NCBI GenBank assembly: GCA_013146195.2
Contig: CM028378.1
Coordinates: forward strand, 84,874,295-84,938,294
DNA: 64,000 nucleotides
Direction of reading: 5' to 3'
Source of the DNA: Codonopsis lanceolata
Taxonomy: Eukaryota > Streptophyta > Magnoliopsida > Asterales > Campanulaceae
Below the pieces are notes generated by a model, which saw only the letters and a program-made list of their open reading frames with translations, was not told the origin of the DNA and did no database searches. This document shows, in pieces, positions 12,201 to 23,029 of this stretch. Each line of letters starts with the position of its first letter. The first letter of the stretch is position 1. The translations under genes and the position numbers were made by a program.

Positions 12201-12952
12201 CCTGCCTGCCCAGCCATTTTGCAATGCTTCGCACTTGAGCGGGCGCTCACTATACAGCGGGCGCCCGGCCTGAGCCGCTAATGTCTCAAACTTGATCTAA
12301 ACATGTCCTAAATGGTCCCAAACTCATGGGCAACCATTCTAAGGTCTAACCCAACTCAAAACAAGTCGGAACACACCGAACAACTCCCGAAACAACTCGA
12401 GCGAAACCGAAGAGGTGCAACAACGCAACCGAACGACGAATGAACTCGCAATCGAACGAGCAATGAAAGGAGACTTTAAGGCAAGTCTAAGGGCTAATGA
12501 AGAAGCTTAAATACTTCTAGAAGTTGAATAACAACTAGGGAAATAAGAATCCCAAAGGAGAGACGACATGCGACTCGATTCCCCGAACTACGATAGAGAC
12601 GAACGCTATCTCCAAAGCCCAAATCATCGATAGACTTAAGGAACACCTCCAACTTGAAGTCTAATACATCTAAACATGTTAATAAACCATCTTATAAGAG
12701 GTCTAGGACCAAACCGAGGTCACGAACACAAAATGCAAGCAACCTCAATCGCGCCGCATTCGACTATCGCCGAAGTCACGACTTGTGACTTTAGCAAGTC
12801 AACAACTATATGGCAGTCTCTTAATAATGTTTTGGTCTTAACGTGGTCTCTCATACATATCTAGACCATCTCACAAAACCAAACATACAAATGACAAAGG
12901 AAGAAGTGCAAGTATAGACGCAAACCAGCTAACGAAGGAGCCGGGTGTCACA
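9266..12952 (-). repeat. 5' LTR of the gag-only element
   Basis: This is the partner of 2717-6445 and 42 bp shorter overall. It repeats the same landmarks in order: GGCATAGCATGGCGTGGCAT, the TCAAATGATCATAA pair, TCTACGAGCACGCTC and the GC-rich GCGGGCGCC cluster near 12170-12270. Small deletions are concentrated in CG/CCNGG-like contexts, which is unusual for neutral LTR divergence. Confidence 0.92.
11937..11944 (-). promoter_or_regulatory. TATA box in the 5' LTR
   Basis: TATAAATA on the minus strand, at the position homologous to 5415-5422. This copy, in the 5' LTR, is the one that would have driven the genomic transcript. Confidence 0.55.
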
Positions 12953-15405
12953 GGATATACTTCCACAATATCCTCGTAGATTTCTCTCCGTATCCCTTTT
13001 CAATTTTCTTGTCTATATTCCTACGATATAAATTTATATATTAATGTTTTATTACAATTATTGGAAATTAAGTTTTTGTGCCTCCCACCTCCTACCATAC
13101 TTAAATATTAGTTGTAGATCACAATCATAAACTTTAATTCTCACCATATTTATGGTTGAATTTGATTCGTAAAATGGAAAATGTAATTTTTTCTATAATA
13201 ATTATGTTTCTTTCAAAATATTTATTTTTGGAAGATTCATGTGCTTTTCAATTAAAGTTAATTTTTCTATTTTCAGCCGATCGATCGTTGTTTCGAAGTC
13301 ATTTCGCATAAAGTAATTCATTTACTTTATAAGGTAATAAATGGGTGGAATACTAGTGTTAGAACAATGTTTTAAAGTTTGATGTTTCTAATGCTTTCTA
13401 ACTTTTTTTGTAATCAATCTACACTTACAGGCAAGTCTCGTCTCCTAGCTGATTGGCACGTTAAAGTTAATCCTGTCTAGGAGGAAGCAAGCGTGTCGAG
13501 GCTAGTTGGTTGTTTGTCTGGATATCTCTCATTGTGTGAAATTAATCACCCGATTGTTTTGTATTTAGTTTTTATCTATCTTTTTATGTATTTGTGGTGG
13601 AATTGTTGCCCAAAATTGTGTTGCAAATATATTAACCATAATTTTTATCCAAGGAAATATGCAATCACTCCTAAAAATCAAAATCACAACTTGTTAAGTG
13701 CATCAAAGACTAGTTTCCTTGAACTACATTACTCTCACTTAAACATTCAACGAAGCACTTTTGTTTTATGTTTCATGTATATAATAGGGAAAATTATCCA
13801 AATAATCATGTACTATTCCTATAAAACCGACTTGCCCAAGGAGAAGACTCTGAATGCTCGCGTAACGCCCTTTTTTGCAGCCTCTTACATTTGTTTGAAC
13901 TTTATCATTTTAGAATTTTCTCGGATATATGTAATTTTTTGACAAATGAAACCCACTCATGCGTGAATTAATGTATGTTGGAAAGAATTTAATGATTTTT
14001 TTGAAACCTATTTATAGGAAAACTTATAGTGTAAATTTAAAAAAAAAAAATAAAACGCTATCAGATATGTATCACCATTGCAAAAGCAAGAATGACCATG
14101 CATAGTGCTTAACGGCTACAATATTTATTCTTTAACCAAGAAAAAAAAAAGTCCAATAAGCACCAATCAACCGGTTGATAAACATGAAGCGGTTGAAATC
14201 TTAAACTTATGACTTGGAGTTCTCCAACAGTATAAAGCTTTATCAAGTTTTATAAACCTCCTGGTGGAGGTACTCTTATACTGGGCAGACTTACAGTAGC
14301 TAGAATCAGAGGCAGACACATCAAGGGAGGTCTGGGGACAGTTGCCCCCACTTTTGTCAATTTTTTACAAGTTGCCCCCACCTGAATAAATATCTGCGTC
14401 CGCCACTGGCTAGAATTCTCATGACAAAAAAATGTAAAAATGTCATATTTTTAACGATACCAATTTTTAAAAATTCATTGGATTTTGAAGGTAAGTAGGT
14501 AACAACTGGAATTTATATTCCACGATTTATATAAAGATACTAGAAATTTTCTTTTATGCTTAAAGTTTGCTTTTACAAAAAACTTTAAGATGAATGCTAC
14601 TCCCCAATTTACGGTTTAGTACATTTTAAACAAAATAATTTACAAAAATGTCGTTCTATCAAAAACCCAAAACCAAAATCCATGTTTTAAAAATGCATTG
14701 GGTTTTAGCAGATTGTCCTTTTCCAAAACAATTTTACCTTTATTTAAAGTATAGTTAACCTAGCATTTTTGTCCTTTCCCCTCATTTTCGGAAAATAGTC
14801 TATAAATTTATTTTATGATATTTTATTTAAAAAGTCTACTTTAAAAATTAAGATATAAAAATATTATTTATTATTAATAGACTACTAAAAGTGTAACTTT
14901 TTTTAAAAAAATAATAATATAATAGAGGTCAGTCTCGCACACTTGCAATTAACAAAAGCTATTTAGAGCCAAGATTAAATTATCTTAAAAATTGAACGGT
15001 TATGATTCACCCTCACATTCACATGTATGAGAGTAATTATCCACTTTTAACTCACTATTACAAAGTCACATCCTACAATTAATATTATGAACAGTCTTTT
15101 TTTTCCTAAACAATCACCCCTTATAAAACATCACTTTTACATTAATATATAATCTCACAATATAGCGCAATTGATTGATTTAGGCTATCTGGCGGTGGGG
15201 GTTGATTCCAACCTTAAGATGAAACGATCATGGGTGAGTTACATATAACTCCTTACAAATAATCCCCATCAACTGTGGGTCGAGTTTAAAATCACATTTT
15301 CTATTTAAATATTATCGTTTCAATTGACGAAATCATTTATATTTGCACCGTGCAATAGACACTGGCACGAAGATCTAGTTATATTATAAAACAACTAGGT
15401 AATCA
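12953..15405. repeat. Segmental duplication, copy A, right part
   Basis: Homology with copy B resumes at GGATATACTTCC and runs to about 14930 against 19113-21080. A rearranged stretch follows, and shared sequence returns around TATATTATAAAACA...TAGGTAAT (15380-15405 against 21255-21275). Blocks between 14930 and 15375 appear in a different order in copy B. A plus-strand frame at 13493-13942 is interrupted in the other copy and matches nothing I know, so I do not call a gene. Confidence 0.85.
14307..14408. mobile_element. 102-bp hAT-type MITE, copy A
   Basis: The termini CAGAGGCAGACACA and (inverse) CAGTGGCGGACGCA are inverted repeats flanked by a perfect 8-bp duplication GCTAGAAT (14299-14306 and 14409-14416). 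Two GTTGCCCCCAC segments lie inside. The size and TSD fit a small non-autonomous hAT element. Confidence 0.88.
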
Positions 15406-16002
15406 AGATTAAACACATACATAAAATTCTCGGGTGTTACATGGACTGTGATCGAGGGGAGCGAGAAAGAGAGGGTGGGTAGAGAGAGGGAGAGAGAGAG
15501 AGAGAAGCAGATGGACATGATTAACTACATATTAAAATGTGAGATGTATATTATATTCAATAGTAATTATAATCAAGTTGAATCAATTATTCACCAAATT
15601 CAGATAATAAAAAAAATTGAATAAAAAGTATAGAAAATAGAGAAAAAAATTGAAGGATTTAACAAAGATCCTTATGTAGTTTCAAGAGAGGTCGTTATAT
15701 CGGAGCGATGACAGCCTATAAAAAGTGGTTTTTGATTTCAAGTAAATTACGATACCCAATTTTTACTAAATACATATAGATGATTAAATCTTATGAATAA
15801 ATTGTCAACCTATTTTGGATTGACAAAATCCGAATCAAGGGCCAATTCATTTGGTACATATGTTAGGTTAGTATGAGGTTTATATCAAGGGCCAATTCAT
15901 ATGGTACATTTGTTAGATGCAAAACCTTGTGTAAGACAATCTTACAGATATTTTTTATAAGAGGGATTTTATCTACCATGAAGAAAAAAAGGAAAAAAAT
16001 AT
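15406..16002. other. Spacer between the two duplication copies
   Basis: This contains a short GA-rich run (about 15465-15510) and a diverged half-copy of the 145-bp tandem unit (15700-15860). A short direct repeat of ATCAAGGGCCAATTCAT also occurs here (15833 and 15884 regions). I see no gene. Confidence 0.6.
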
Positions 16003-16441
16003 CTAAATAACTATCGTACTATCCATAAGTAATTGATTTGACCAACCACATTACAATATCACAAATGTGACCAATGAAATCATTAATTGGGTGCGATGTG
16101 GTCCTTGCTGTCAATGCCCATTCAATTTTGTAACGAACCTATTGATGTGGATTAATTGAGTGACTGTACGAAGGGTATTTTTGTCTTTCAATTATAACAC
16201 TTTCTTCCCCCAACATTTTTCCTTCAATTCCACCTTTCTTGGAGCAATTGAAAGACAGAAATACCCTTCCTACAATCCCTCTGTTAATCCACGTCATCAA
16301 GTGCATTACAAAATTTGATATGACATTAACGACAAGGACTACATTGCACCAAATTACTTAGTACATTGGTGACATTTGAGAAATTATAATCTGGTTGGTC
16401 AAATCGATTACCTACAAATAGTACGATGATTATCTAGATAA
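16003..16441. repeat. Large inverted repeat (foldback), arms ~190 bp
   Basis: The left arm (16003-16194) is the inverse of the right arm (16245-16441) at roughly 80% identity by eye, around a 50-bp loop rich in TTTCTTCCCC. The outer ends read ATCTAAATAACTATCGTACTAT and its inverse. The right arm is also the start of the ~400-bp tandem unit found four times in the duplication. It may be a degenerate foldback transposon; I could not define a TSD. Confidence 0.7.
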
Positions 16442-17330
16442 TTTTCCCACAAAAAAATAATGTCTAAATATCTTTTCTTTACATTCTTACTTTGGGTGAA
16501 GATAAATTATGCATTATGAAAACATAAATTAGTACTCCCTCCGTTTTCAAACTATCCTCTCTTTTCCTTTTTCGTCCGTTCTAAAATAATTGTCCCCTTT
16601 TTAAAAACTTTTCCTTTTAAAAAAACATTTTTACCACTTTACACTTATTTTTTCTACCTACTTTAATTAATGCCACATAATCAAGAGCATTAAAGGAAAC
16701 TATACATTTCCTTAATATTTATAATATAATCAATTATTTTTTCTTAAAAGTTGTGATACGTCAAAAAAGACGATAATTTAAAAATAGAGAGAGTACAACA
16801 AATATGGAGTTAAAAAAAATTATGTGGTGATGTGAGGAGTCTCTAAAAAGATACTTATTCCATATAAAAATGTGACGGATAAATATAACAATAAGTTCAA
16901 AAATGGGCAAGGTGGTAAACTAAAAATACCATTCGTATAGTCTCTCCGTTAATCCATCTCAACAAGTTCGTTACAAAATTATATGGGTCATCGACAGCAA
17001 GAACTACATCCCACCCAATTACTGAACACATTAGTCACATTTGAGATATTGTAATGTGGTTGTTCAAATCCGTTATTTACGAATAGTACGATAGTTATTT
17101 GAATAATTTTCCCGGAAAAAAAATGTCTACATATTTTTTCTTTAAATTCTACTTTGGGTAAAGATGAATTATGCATTACGAAAACATAAATTAGTACAAC
17201 AAATATGGAGTTAAAAAAACAATAATTATGTGGTGATGGGAGGAGTCGCTAAAAAGATACTTATTTCATATAAAAATGTGACGAATAAATATAACAATAA
17301 GTTCAAAATTAGGCAAGGTGGGAAACTAAA
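16245..17330. repeat. Two ~400-bp tandem units in copy B, first with a Stowaway insert
   Basis: 16422 and 17085 begin near-identical sequence. The 663-bp offset is about 400 bp of unit plus the 259-bp Stowaway and its TA. The second unit keeps the uninterrupted site AAATTAGTACAACAAATATGG near 17189-17209. It is non-coding. Confidence 0.82.
16535..16793. mobile_element. Stowaway-type MITE, copy B
   Basis: This is the homologue of 120-379, with TA at 16533-16534 and 16794-16795 and the same CTCCCTCCGT...GAGAGAG ends. Its presence at the same site in both copies shows it inserted before the segmental duplication. Confidence 0.92.
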
Positions 17331-17593
17331 ATGTAGGAAGAAGCTTAAACGGAAAATATAAACTGTCCTCCAAGTTTTGTTTTGTTTTTTGAGAAAATAT
17401 ATGAATATATTTTTAGAAAGAGTGATGATGTGACATTATATATTATTTTATTTTACATCTTTTGGGCTCCACTACAAATTAATTATTATGTCACTTCATT
17501 TTATACACAAAATTTTGTAATTATTAGGTGGTTTTAGCATTGTCCTTTTAGAGAAGGGAGTTAAGGGAGATACTTTCCCCCGTCAAACTTCAA

Positions 17594-17603
17594 AATAATA
17601 ATA

Positions 17604-17639
<36 letters not shown>

Positions 17640-17640
17640 T
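17594..17640. repeat. (AAT)/(ATT)n microsatellite, copy B
   Basis: A short AAT start is followed by an ATT run. It corresponds to the longer tract at 1204-1300 in copy A. Confidence 0.93.
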
Positions 17641-17837
17641 TAGTTTTTAGCAATTTCACCCAATCAAACGATATTTTAAGGTTTATATTGCATTTACTAT
17701 TCAATCTAGTGAGAGTCTCCTTTAGTTGGGGTTGGAATTGGAATTTCTTGTTTAATCCACCAAAAGAAAAGAAAGTGAGGGGGGTCCCTTTTAAAAACCT
17801 ATTGTTGTTGTTCAAGTAAATAATGTGTACTAAGTAC

Positions 17838-18576
17838 CAGGCCCGGCCCTTAGCAGGTGCAACATGGGCCTTTGCACAGGGCCCAAAATTCTAGAGGACC
17901 TAATTTTAAAGAAATGTAGGTCAGGTTTTTAAAATATATTGTATACCACGTAACTTAAATGCATGAATGTCTTCTTGTTTCAATGGAAATGGTTGGGAAA
18001 AGTGAATACGTAGGTCATGAGTATAAATCTCAAACAAGCCTTTTATTTTATTCATTTTAGGTCTACTCTTTTCTTTGCCAAACTAATCCTTTTGTTTTAT
18101 TCATTTTAGGTCTACTCTCTTCTTTGCCAAACTAATTTCCTGCTCATCTATCTCCCATAGTTTAATTATTACATTTCAAGCAAAAATCAAGTTTTTTGTT
18201 GTTGTTATTTGACTCATTTTTCTTGTTTATGTTTCTTTAGTTCTTAACTTTATTAGAGATTGTGTTTTTTTTTAACTAGAATTTTTAGTACAAACATGTT
18301 ATCAAGAAAATATCTATCTCGAAGTCAAAAAAGAAAAAGCTTGATGGGGTATATCATTTTTGTCATAAATTGTTTAAATCGATGCAAAATAGTAGTTTTC
18401 AATAAAATTTTAATGCTTATTTTTCTTATACATTTATAGGTGTTGTATATTTTCAATATTATGAATGATAAAAAATAAAAAAAATTATTCATCTAAAAAT
18501 TGTATTTTTATATATTTTTAGGGGGCCTTTTCTTTTCTTTTCACCCTGGGCCCCCAAAAGTTCAGGACCGACCATG
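17838..18576. mobile_element. Non-autonomous hAT-type element, copy B
   Basis: The terminal inverted repeats match those of 1504-2163, with a perfect 8-bp TSD CTAAGTAC (17830-17837 and 18577-18584). It is about 80 bp longer than the copy A element because a segment containing TTTTATTCATTTTAGGTCTA is tandemly doubled (about 18040-18130). There is no transposase frame. Confidence 0.92.
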
Positions 18577-19112
18577 CTAAGTACCGCACATGATGTTTAT
18601 TTATTTTCTTGTGGGGATTGGAATTGTGTTTTCTTATTTAATTCGATGAAAGAAAAAGAGTTTGGAGGAGGGGGTGCAGCCTTTGAAAAGTGGTTGTTGT
18701 GGTTTTAAGTAAATAATGTGTGCTCAATACCACACCCGGTTTTTACTTATTTTCTTCTTGAAGATTGGCATTGTGTTTTCTTGTTTAATCTGCCAAGAGA
18801 AATAGAGTGGGGGAGGAGGGAGCCTGTGAAAAGTGGTAAGTGTGGTTTCAAGTGAAAAATGTGTGCTAAATACCGCACCTTAATAAATAAGATGATTAAA
18901 TCTTCCAAATCAATGGTCAACCTACTTCAGATTGATAAAATCTAAACCAATGTTTGTTTCATTTGGTAGCACTAAATGAAACTATTGAAGAAGCTAGGAT
19001 TCCCTCATTTTGAATAGAGCACAGTCGGAACACCCCCGCCCCTCCCTTTGGGCTCGCGGCGGCTGCGGTTTGTGTTTTTTCTTGGTGTCTACCATATGGA
19101 AGTAAGATCATT

Positions 19113-19117
19113 GGATA
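19113..19117. other. Empty target site of the 10-kb retrotransposon
   Basis: Copy B reads CATTGGATATACTTCC here. In copy A the same GGATA occurs on both sides of the element (2712-2716 and 12953-12957). This is the preinsertion sequence preserved by the duplication. Confidence 0.93.
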
Positions 19118-20477
19118 TACTTCCATGGCCGTTTCGGTAGATTTCTCTCTGTATCCCTTTTCAATTTTCTTGTCTATATTTCTACGATATAAATTTATAT
19201 ATTAATGTTTTATTACAATTATTGGGAATTAAGTTTTTGCGCTTCCCCACCTCCTACCATACTTAAATATTAGTTGTAGATCACAATTATAAACTTTAAT
19301 TCTTACCATATTTATGATTGAATTTGATTCGTAAAAATGGAAAATGTAATTCTTTTTCTATATAATAATTATGTTTCTTTCAAAATATTTATTTTTGGTA
19401 GATTCATGTGCTTTTCAATTAAAGTTAATTTTTCTATTTTCAGGCTGATCGATCATTATTCTGAAGGCATTTCACATAATGTAATTTATTTACTTTATTA
19501 TGTAATAAATGGGTGGGATGCTAGTGTTAGAATAATGTTTTAAAGTTTGATGCTTCTAATGCTATCTAACTTTTTTTGTAATCAATCTACACTTACAGGC
19601 AAGTCTCGTCTCCTAGTTGATTGGCACGTTAAAGTTAATTCTGTTTAGGAGGAAGCAAGCAGTGTTGGGGCTAGTTGGTTGTTTGTTTGGGTATTTCTCA
19701 TCGTGTGAAATTAATTACCCGATTGTTTTGTATTTAGTTTTATTTATCTTTTTATGTATTTGTGGTGCAATTGTTACCCGATACTATGTTGCCAATAAAT
19801 TAACCAAAATTTTTATCCAATGAATTATGCAATCACTCCTAAAAAACAAAATCACAACAAACTTGTTAAGTGCAGCAAAGACTAGTTTCCATAAACTACA
19901 TTACTCTCACTTAAACATTCAACGAAGCACTTTTGTTTTATGTTACTTGTATATAATAGGGAAAATTATTCAAATAATTATCGTACTATTCTTTGATTTG
20001 CCAAAGGAGAGGACTCTGAATGCTCACTTAACGTCCTTTTTTTGTAGCCTCTTAATTTGTTTGAACTTTATCCTTTTAGGATTTTATGGATATGTAAATT
20101 AATTTTTTGACATATGAAACCCACTCTGAGTAGAATTAATGTATGTTTGAAAGAATTTAATGATCTTTTTTTTTGGAAACCTATTTATAGGAAAATTTAT
20201 AATGTAAATTTAAAAATAAAAAAATAAAATAAAAACGACTATATACAGTGTACCATTGCAAAAGCAAGAATGACCATGTATTTAACGGCTATAATGTTTA
20301 TTCTTTAAACAAGAAAAAAAAATCTAATAAGCACCAATCAACCGGTTGATAAGCATGAAGCGGTTGAAATCTTAAACTTATGACTTGGAGTTCTCCAACG
20401 GTATAAAGCTTTATCAAGTTTTATAAACTTCCTAGTGGGGGTGCTCTTATACTGAACAGGCTTACAACAGCTAGAAT

Positions 20478-20579
20478 CGGAGGCAAACACATCAAGGTAG
20501 GTCTCGGGACAGTTGCCCCCACTTTTGTCAATTTTTTACAAGTTGCCCCCACCTTAATAAATATCTACGTCCAACCTTG
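20478..20579. mobile_element. 102-bp hAT-type MITE, copy B
   Basis: Flanked by GCTAGAAT at 20470-20477 and 20580-20587, as in copy A. The right terminus is decayed (CGTCCAACCTTG instead of CGTCCGCCACTG). Confidence 0.85.
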
Positions 20580-21275
20580 GCTAGAATTCTCATGACAAAA
20601 ATAAAATGTAAAAATGTCATATTTTTAAAAATGCATTGCGTTTTGAAGGTAAGTAGGTAACAGCTGGAATTTATATTCCACGATTTATATAAAGATACTA
20701 GAAATTTGCTTTTATGCTTAAAGTTTGCTTTTACAAAAAACTTTAAGATGAATGCTACTCCCCAATTTACGGTTTAGTACATTTTAAACAAAATAATTTA
20801 CAGAAATGTCGTTCTATCAAAAACCAAAAACCAAAATCCACGTTTTAAAAATGCATTGGGTTTTAGAACATTGTCCTTTTCCAAAACAACTTTACATTTA
20901 TTTAAAGCATAGCTAACCTAACATTTTTGTCTTTTCCCCTCATTTCCGGAAAATAGTCTATTAATTTATTTTGTGATATTTTATTTAAAAAATTATTTTA
21001 AAAATTAAGATATAAAAATATTATTTTATTATTAATAGGCTACTAAAAGTATAATTTTTTTTAAAAAATCTATAGTACAATAGACATGACGTATTGACAT
21101 GATGTTATTCGACGGTCGAGATCGAATCTTTTTATAAGATTCAACGGTCATAGATCAATTACAAACAATCCAATTAACCGTGGGTTAAGTTTGAATTGAT
21201 GGAATCACATGATATACTAATAGCTTGTCATTGGTACATAAACGAGGATCTAGTATATTATAAAACAGTTAGGTA

Positions 21276-21929
21276 ATTGAGTAAGACTATTCAGATGTTG
21301 AGATTAAATTATCTTAAAAAATTTAACGGTTGAGATTTATCGTCACATTCATATGTGTGAGCAATTATTTATTTTTAACACTGTACAATTAATGTTATGA
21401 TCAGTCACTCATATTTTTTTCTCCCTCAATTATCACTTGAAGCAATATACCCCTCAACTATAATATTTTTTTAAATCACACATTTTATTTAGACACTGTT
21501 ATTTTAGTTAATAAAATATAATATAATAACAGAACCTAGTTTCAAACGGTGATTATTTCGCCAGATGTCGGAACCTAGTTTGGATAATCTACTTTAGGAT
21601 AAAAAGTAATAAAAATCGTCTATTTCACACTTCTAAATCAAGACTTCCAGTTACGAGGTTCTGGTTTTTTTTATCTACGTCGGTGTAAATCAAAAGTTTC
21701 GCTTTGGGGAAAATCAATAAAAGTAGAAAAAAGATAAAAGGAAAGTGCATGAATGTACAGGCTGGACGCCCCAAAACAGGTGATTAATCATTATTATGGC
21801 TATTCCATTTGTCTCTTCTCACTTGGCCTTTTGGCAATTACGAGTAGTCTAGTACTGTGGAAGTGGTTAGATATAGCTCATATCCTCTGTACTTTTAGTG
21901 TGTATTTCCTGTATAGAATAATTGCGAAA
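21276..21929. other. AT-rich stretch without recognised genes
   Basis: Part of it (21301-21400) is related to 14985-15070, so it is displaced duplication material. The 66-residue frame at 21753-21953 is hydrophobic and isolated; I see no support for a gene. Confidence 0.5.
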
Positions 21930-22780
21930 CGGTCAATTTTTAAAAGTTTTTAAAAGTTTTTATTTATGTTGGATTATGTTTTTTTAATTGAAAAAAGATA
22001 TTTTTGAAAACAAAAAAATTACGATATTCTTAATGAGTATAAGACGTGTTATGAAAATAAATCGCGGTGCATCAGTTTTATTGCATTAATATTTGCATTG
22101 CGATTTATTTGTTTAGTTACCTAGTCTATTTTTGTATCGCGATATACCAGTGTTTGAACTGCAATTCATCAGCTTAATTGGGTGCAGTAATTATTGAACC
22201 ACGATCCATCAATTTTATTGTATTAATTTTACACCGCGATTCATTAGTTTAATTGTCTAGTCTATTTTTTGCACCGCGATACATCAATGTTCAAACCGCG
22301 ATTTATCAGTTTAATTTGGTGTATTAATTATTGAATCGTGGTTCATCAATTTTATTGTATTAATATTTACACCGCGATTCATCAGTTTAATTGTTTAGTC
22401 TATTTTTGCACTGTGATACATCAATGTTTTAACTACGATACATCAATGTTTGCAACGCAATACATTAATCTGATATTTTTGCACCGCGATATAAAATCAT
22501 AAAGAATTAGACCACGTCTTCCACCTTCTTCTTCTCCGTCGTAAGTGTTCTTCCTCCTCCACCTCCTCCGCCTTCGTCTCTATTGAAAAGACTCAACTCA
22601 TTACAGATCCATTACAGTTTCGTATTTTATAAATCAACAATGATAATTTTTGAATCCAATGTGTTTGCCAGAGTTGTTGAAGGTGACGATGACATTTTCG
22701 GAACAATATTTCGAAAAATAGTCATTTGCGGTTTACACAAAAAAAGGTGAACTTTTGAGATTACAACCTTTGAAAAAGGA
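21930..22780 (+). repeat. Repeat family X, copy 1 (CGCGATGCATCAAT array)
   Basis: The 5' segment contains AATTGAAAAAAGATATTTTTG and TTACGATATTCTTAATGAG. A ~430-bp array (22060-22495) of degenerate units follows, of the form CACCGCGATNCATCAATTTT, with a higher-order period near 135-140 bp. Next come a pyrimidine-rich stretch (CTTCTTCTTCTCCGTCG) and a tail ending GGAACAATATTTCGAAAAATAG. The same ordered parts recur in copies 2 and 4, and the first two parts in copy 3. I do not recognise the family. Subterminal arrays recall VANDAL-like MULEs or CACTA elements, but I see no transposase or clear termini. Confidence 0.7.
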
Positions 22781-22789
22781 AAATACTAA

Positions 22790-22907
22790 GTTTACCACCA
22801 GGATTACCACTATGGTGACAACTTTGCCTTGAAGGTAAAGTGCATGTGAGATGCATGTGCATCTTTAAGGCATAGTTGTCACCATAGTGGTAATCCTAGT
22901 GGTAAAC
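22790..22907. mobile_element. 118-bp near-perfect foldback MITE
   Basis: A 41-base left arm beginning GTTTACCACCAGGATTACCA is the inverse of the right arm with about two mismatches. The loop of about 36 bases contains GTGCATGTGAGATGCATGTG. No clear TSD is visible. The RNA would form a long hairpin, so it could also feed small-RNA production; that is inference only. Confidence 0.82.
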
Positions 22908-23029
22908 CTAGCAAAGTTGTTTGAAAAATAGATCGACCAGAATTTTACCCTTCTTTTGGACATACCGACTAATTCAAAATATGTAGTTCATAAATGGACT
23001 AAGCGTTTGGATTTAATCAGTGGGGTAAA

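Larger units (their letters stand above)
2717..12952 (-). mobile_element. Gag-only Ty3/gypsy-type LTR retrotransposon with giant LTRs (LARD-like)
   Basis: The complete element is bounded by the 5-bp TSD GGATA (2712-2716 and 12953-12957). Read on the minus strand it starts TGTGACACC and ends GTTACA. It has a primer-binding site next to the right LTR and a purine tract next to the left LTR, which fixes the orientation. The LTRs are 3.73 and 3.69 kb around an internal region of only 2.8 kb. Inside I see a frameshifted gag but no protease, reverse transcriptase, RNase H or integrase. LTR size and lack of pol resemble LARD elements; the residual gag resembles TR-GAG elements. Copy B of the segmental duplication carries the empty target. 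Confidence 0.93.
16421..21275. repeat. Segmental duplication, copy B
   Basis: This copy is uninterrupted by the 10-kb retrotransposon and colinear with copy A over nearly 5 kb. It includes the Stowaway, microsatellite, hAT derivative, 145-bp repeats and 102-bp MITE. Plus-strand frames at 19617-19823 and 19827-20102 correspond to the frame at 13493-13942 in copy A but are broken differently, arguing against coding. Possible Helitron-like ends (ATCTATAG at 21068 and GGATCTAGT near 21254) frame the rearranged 3' part, weakly supported. Confidence 0.9.

Noticed and set aside
13493..13942. 149-residue plus-strand frame in copy A
   Set aside because: Its homologue in copy B (19617-20102) is broken by a stop and frame change, the composition is that of AT-rich DNA, and no domain is recognisable.
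22060..22500. CRISPR-like array of short repeats
   Set aside because: Units are degenerate, spacing is irregular and spacers are themselves repeats; the context is plant transposon DNA.
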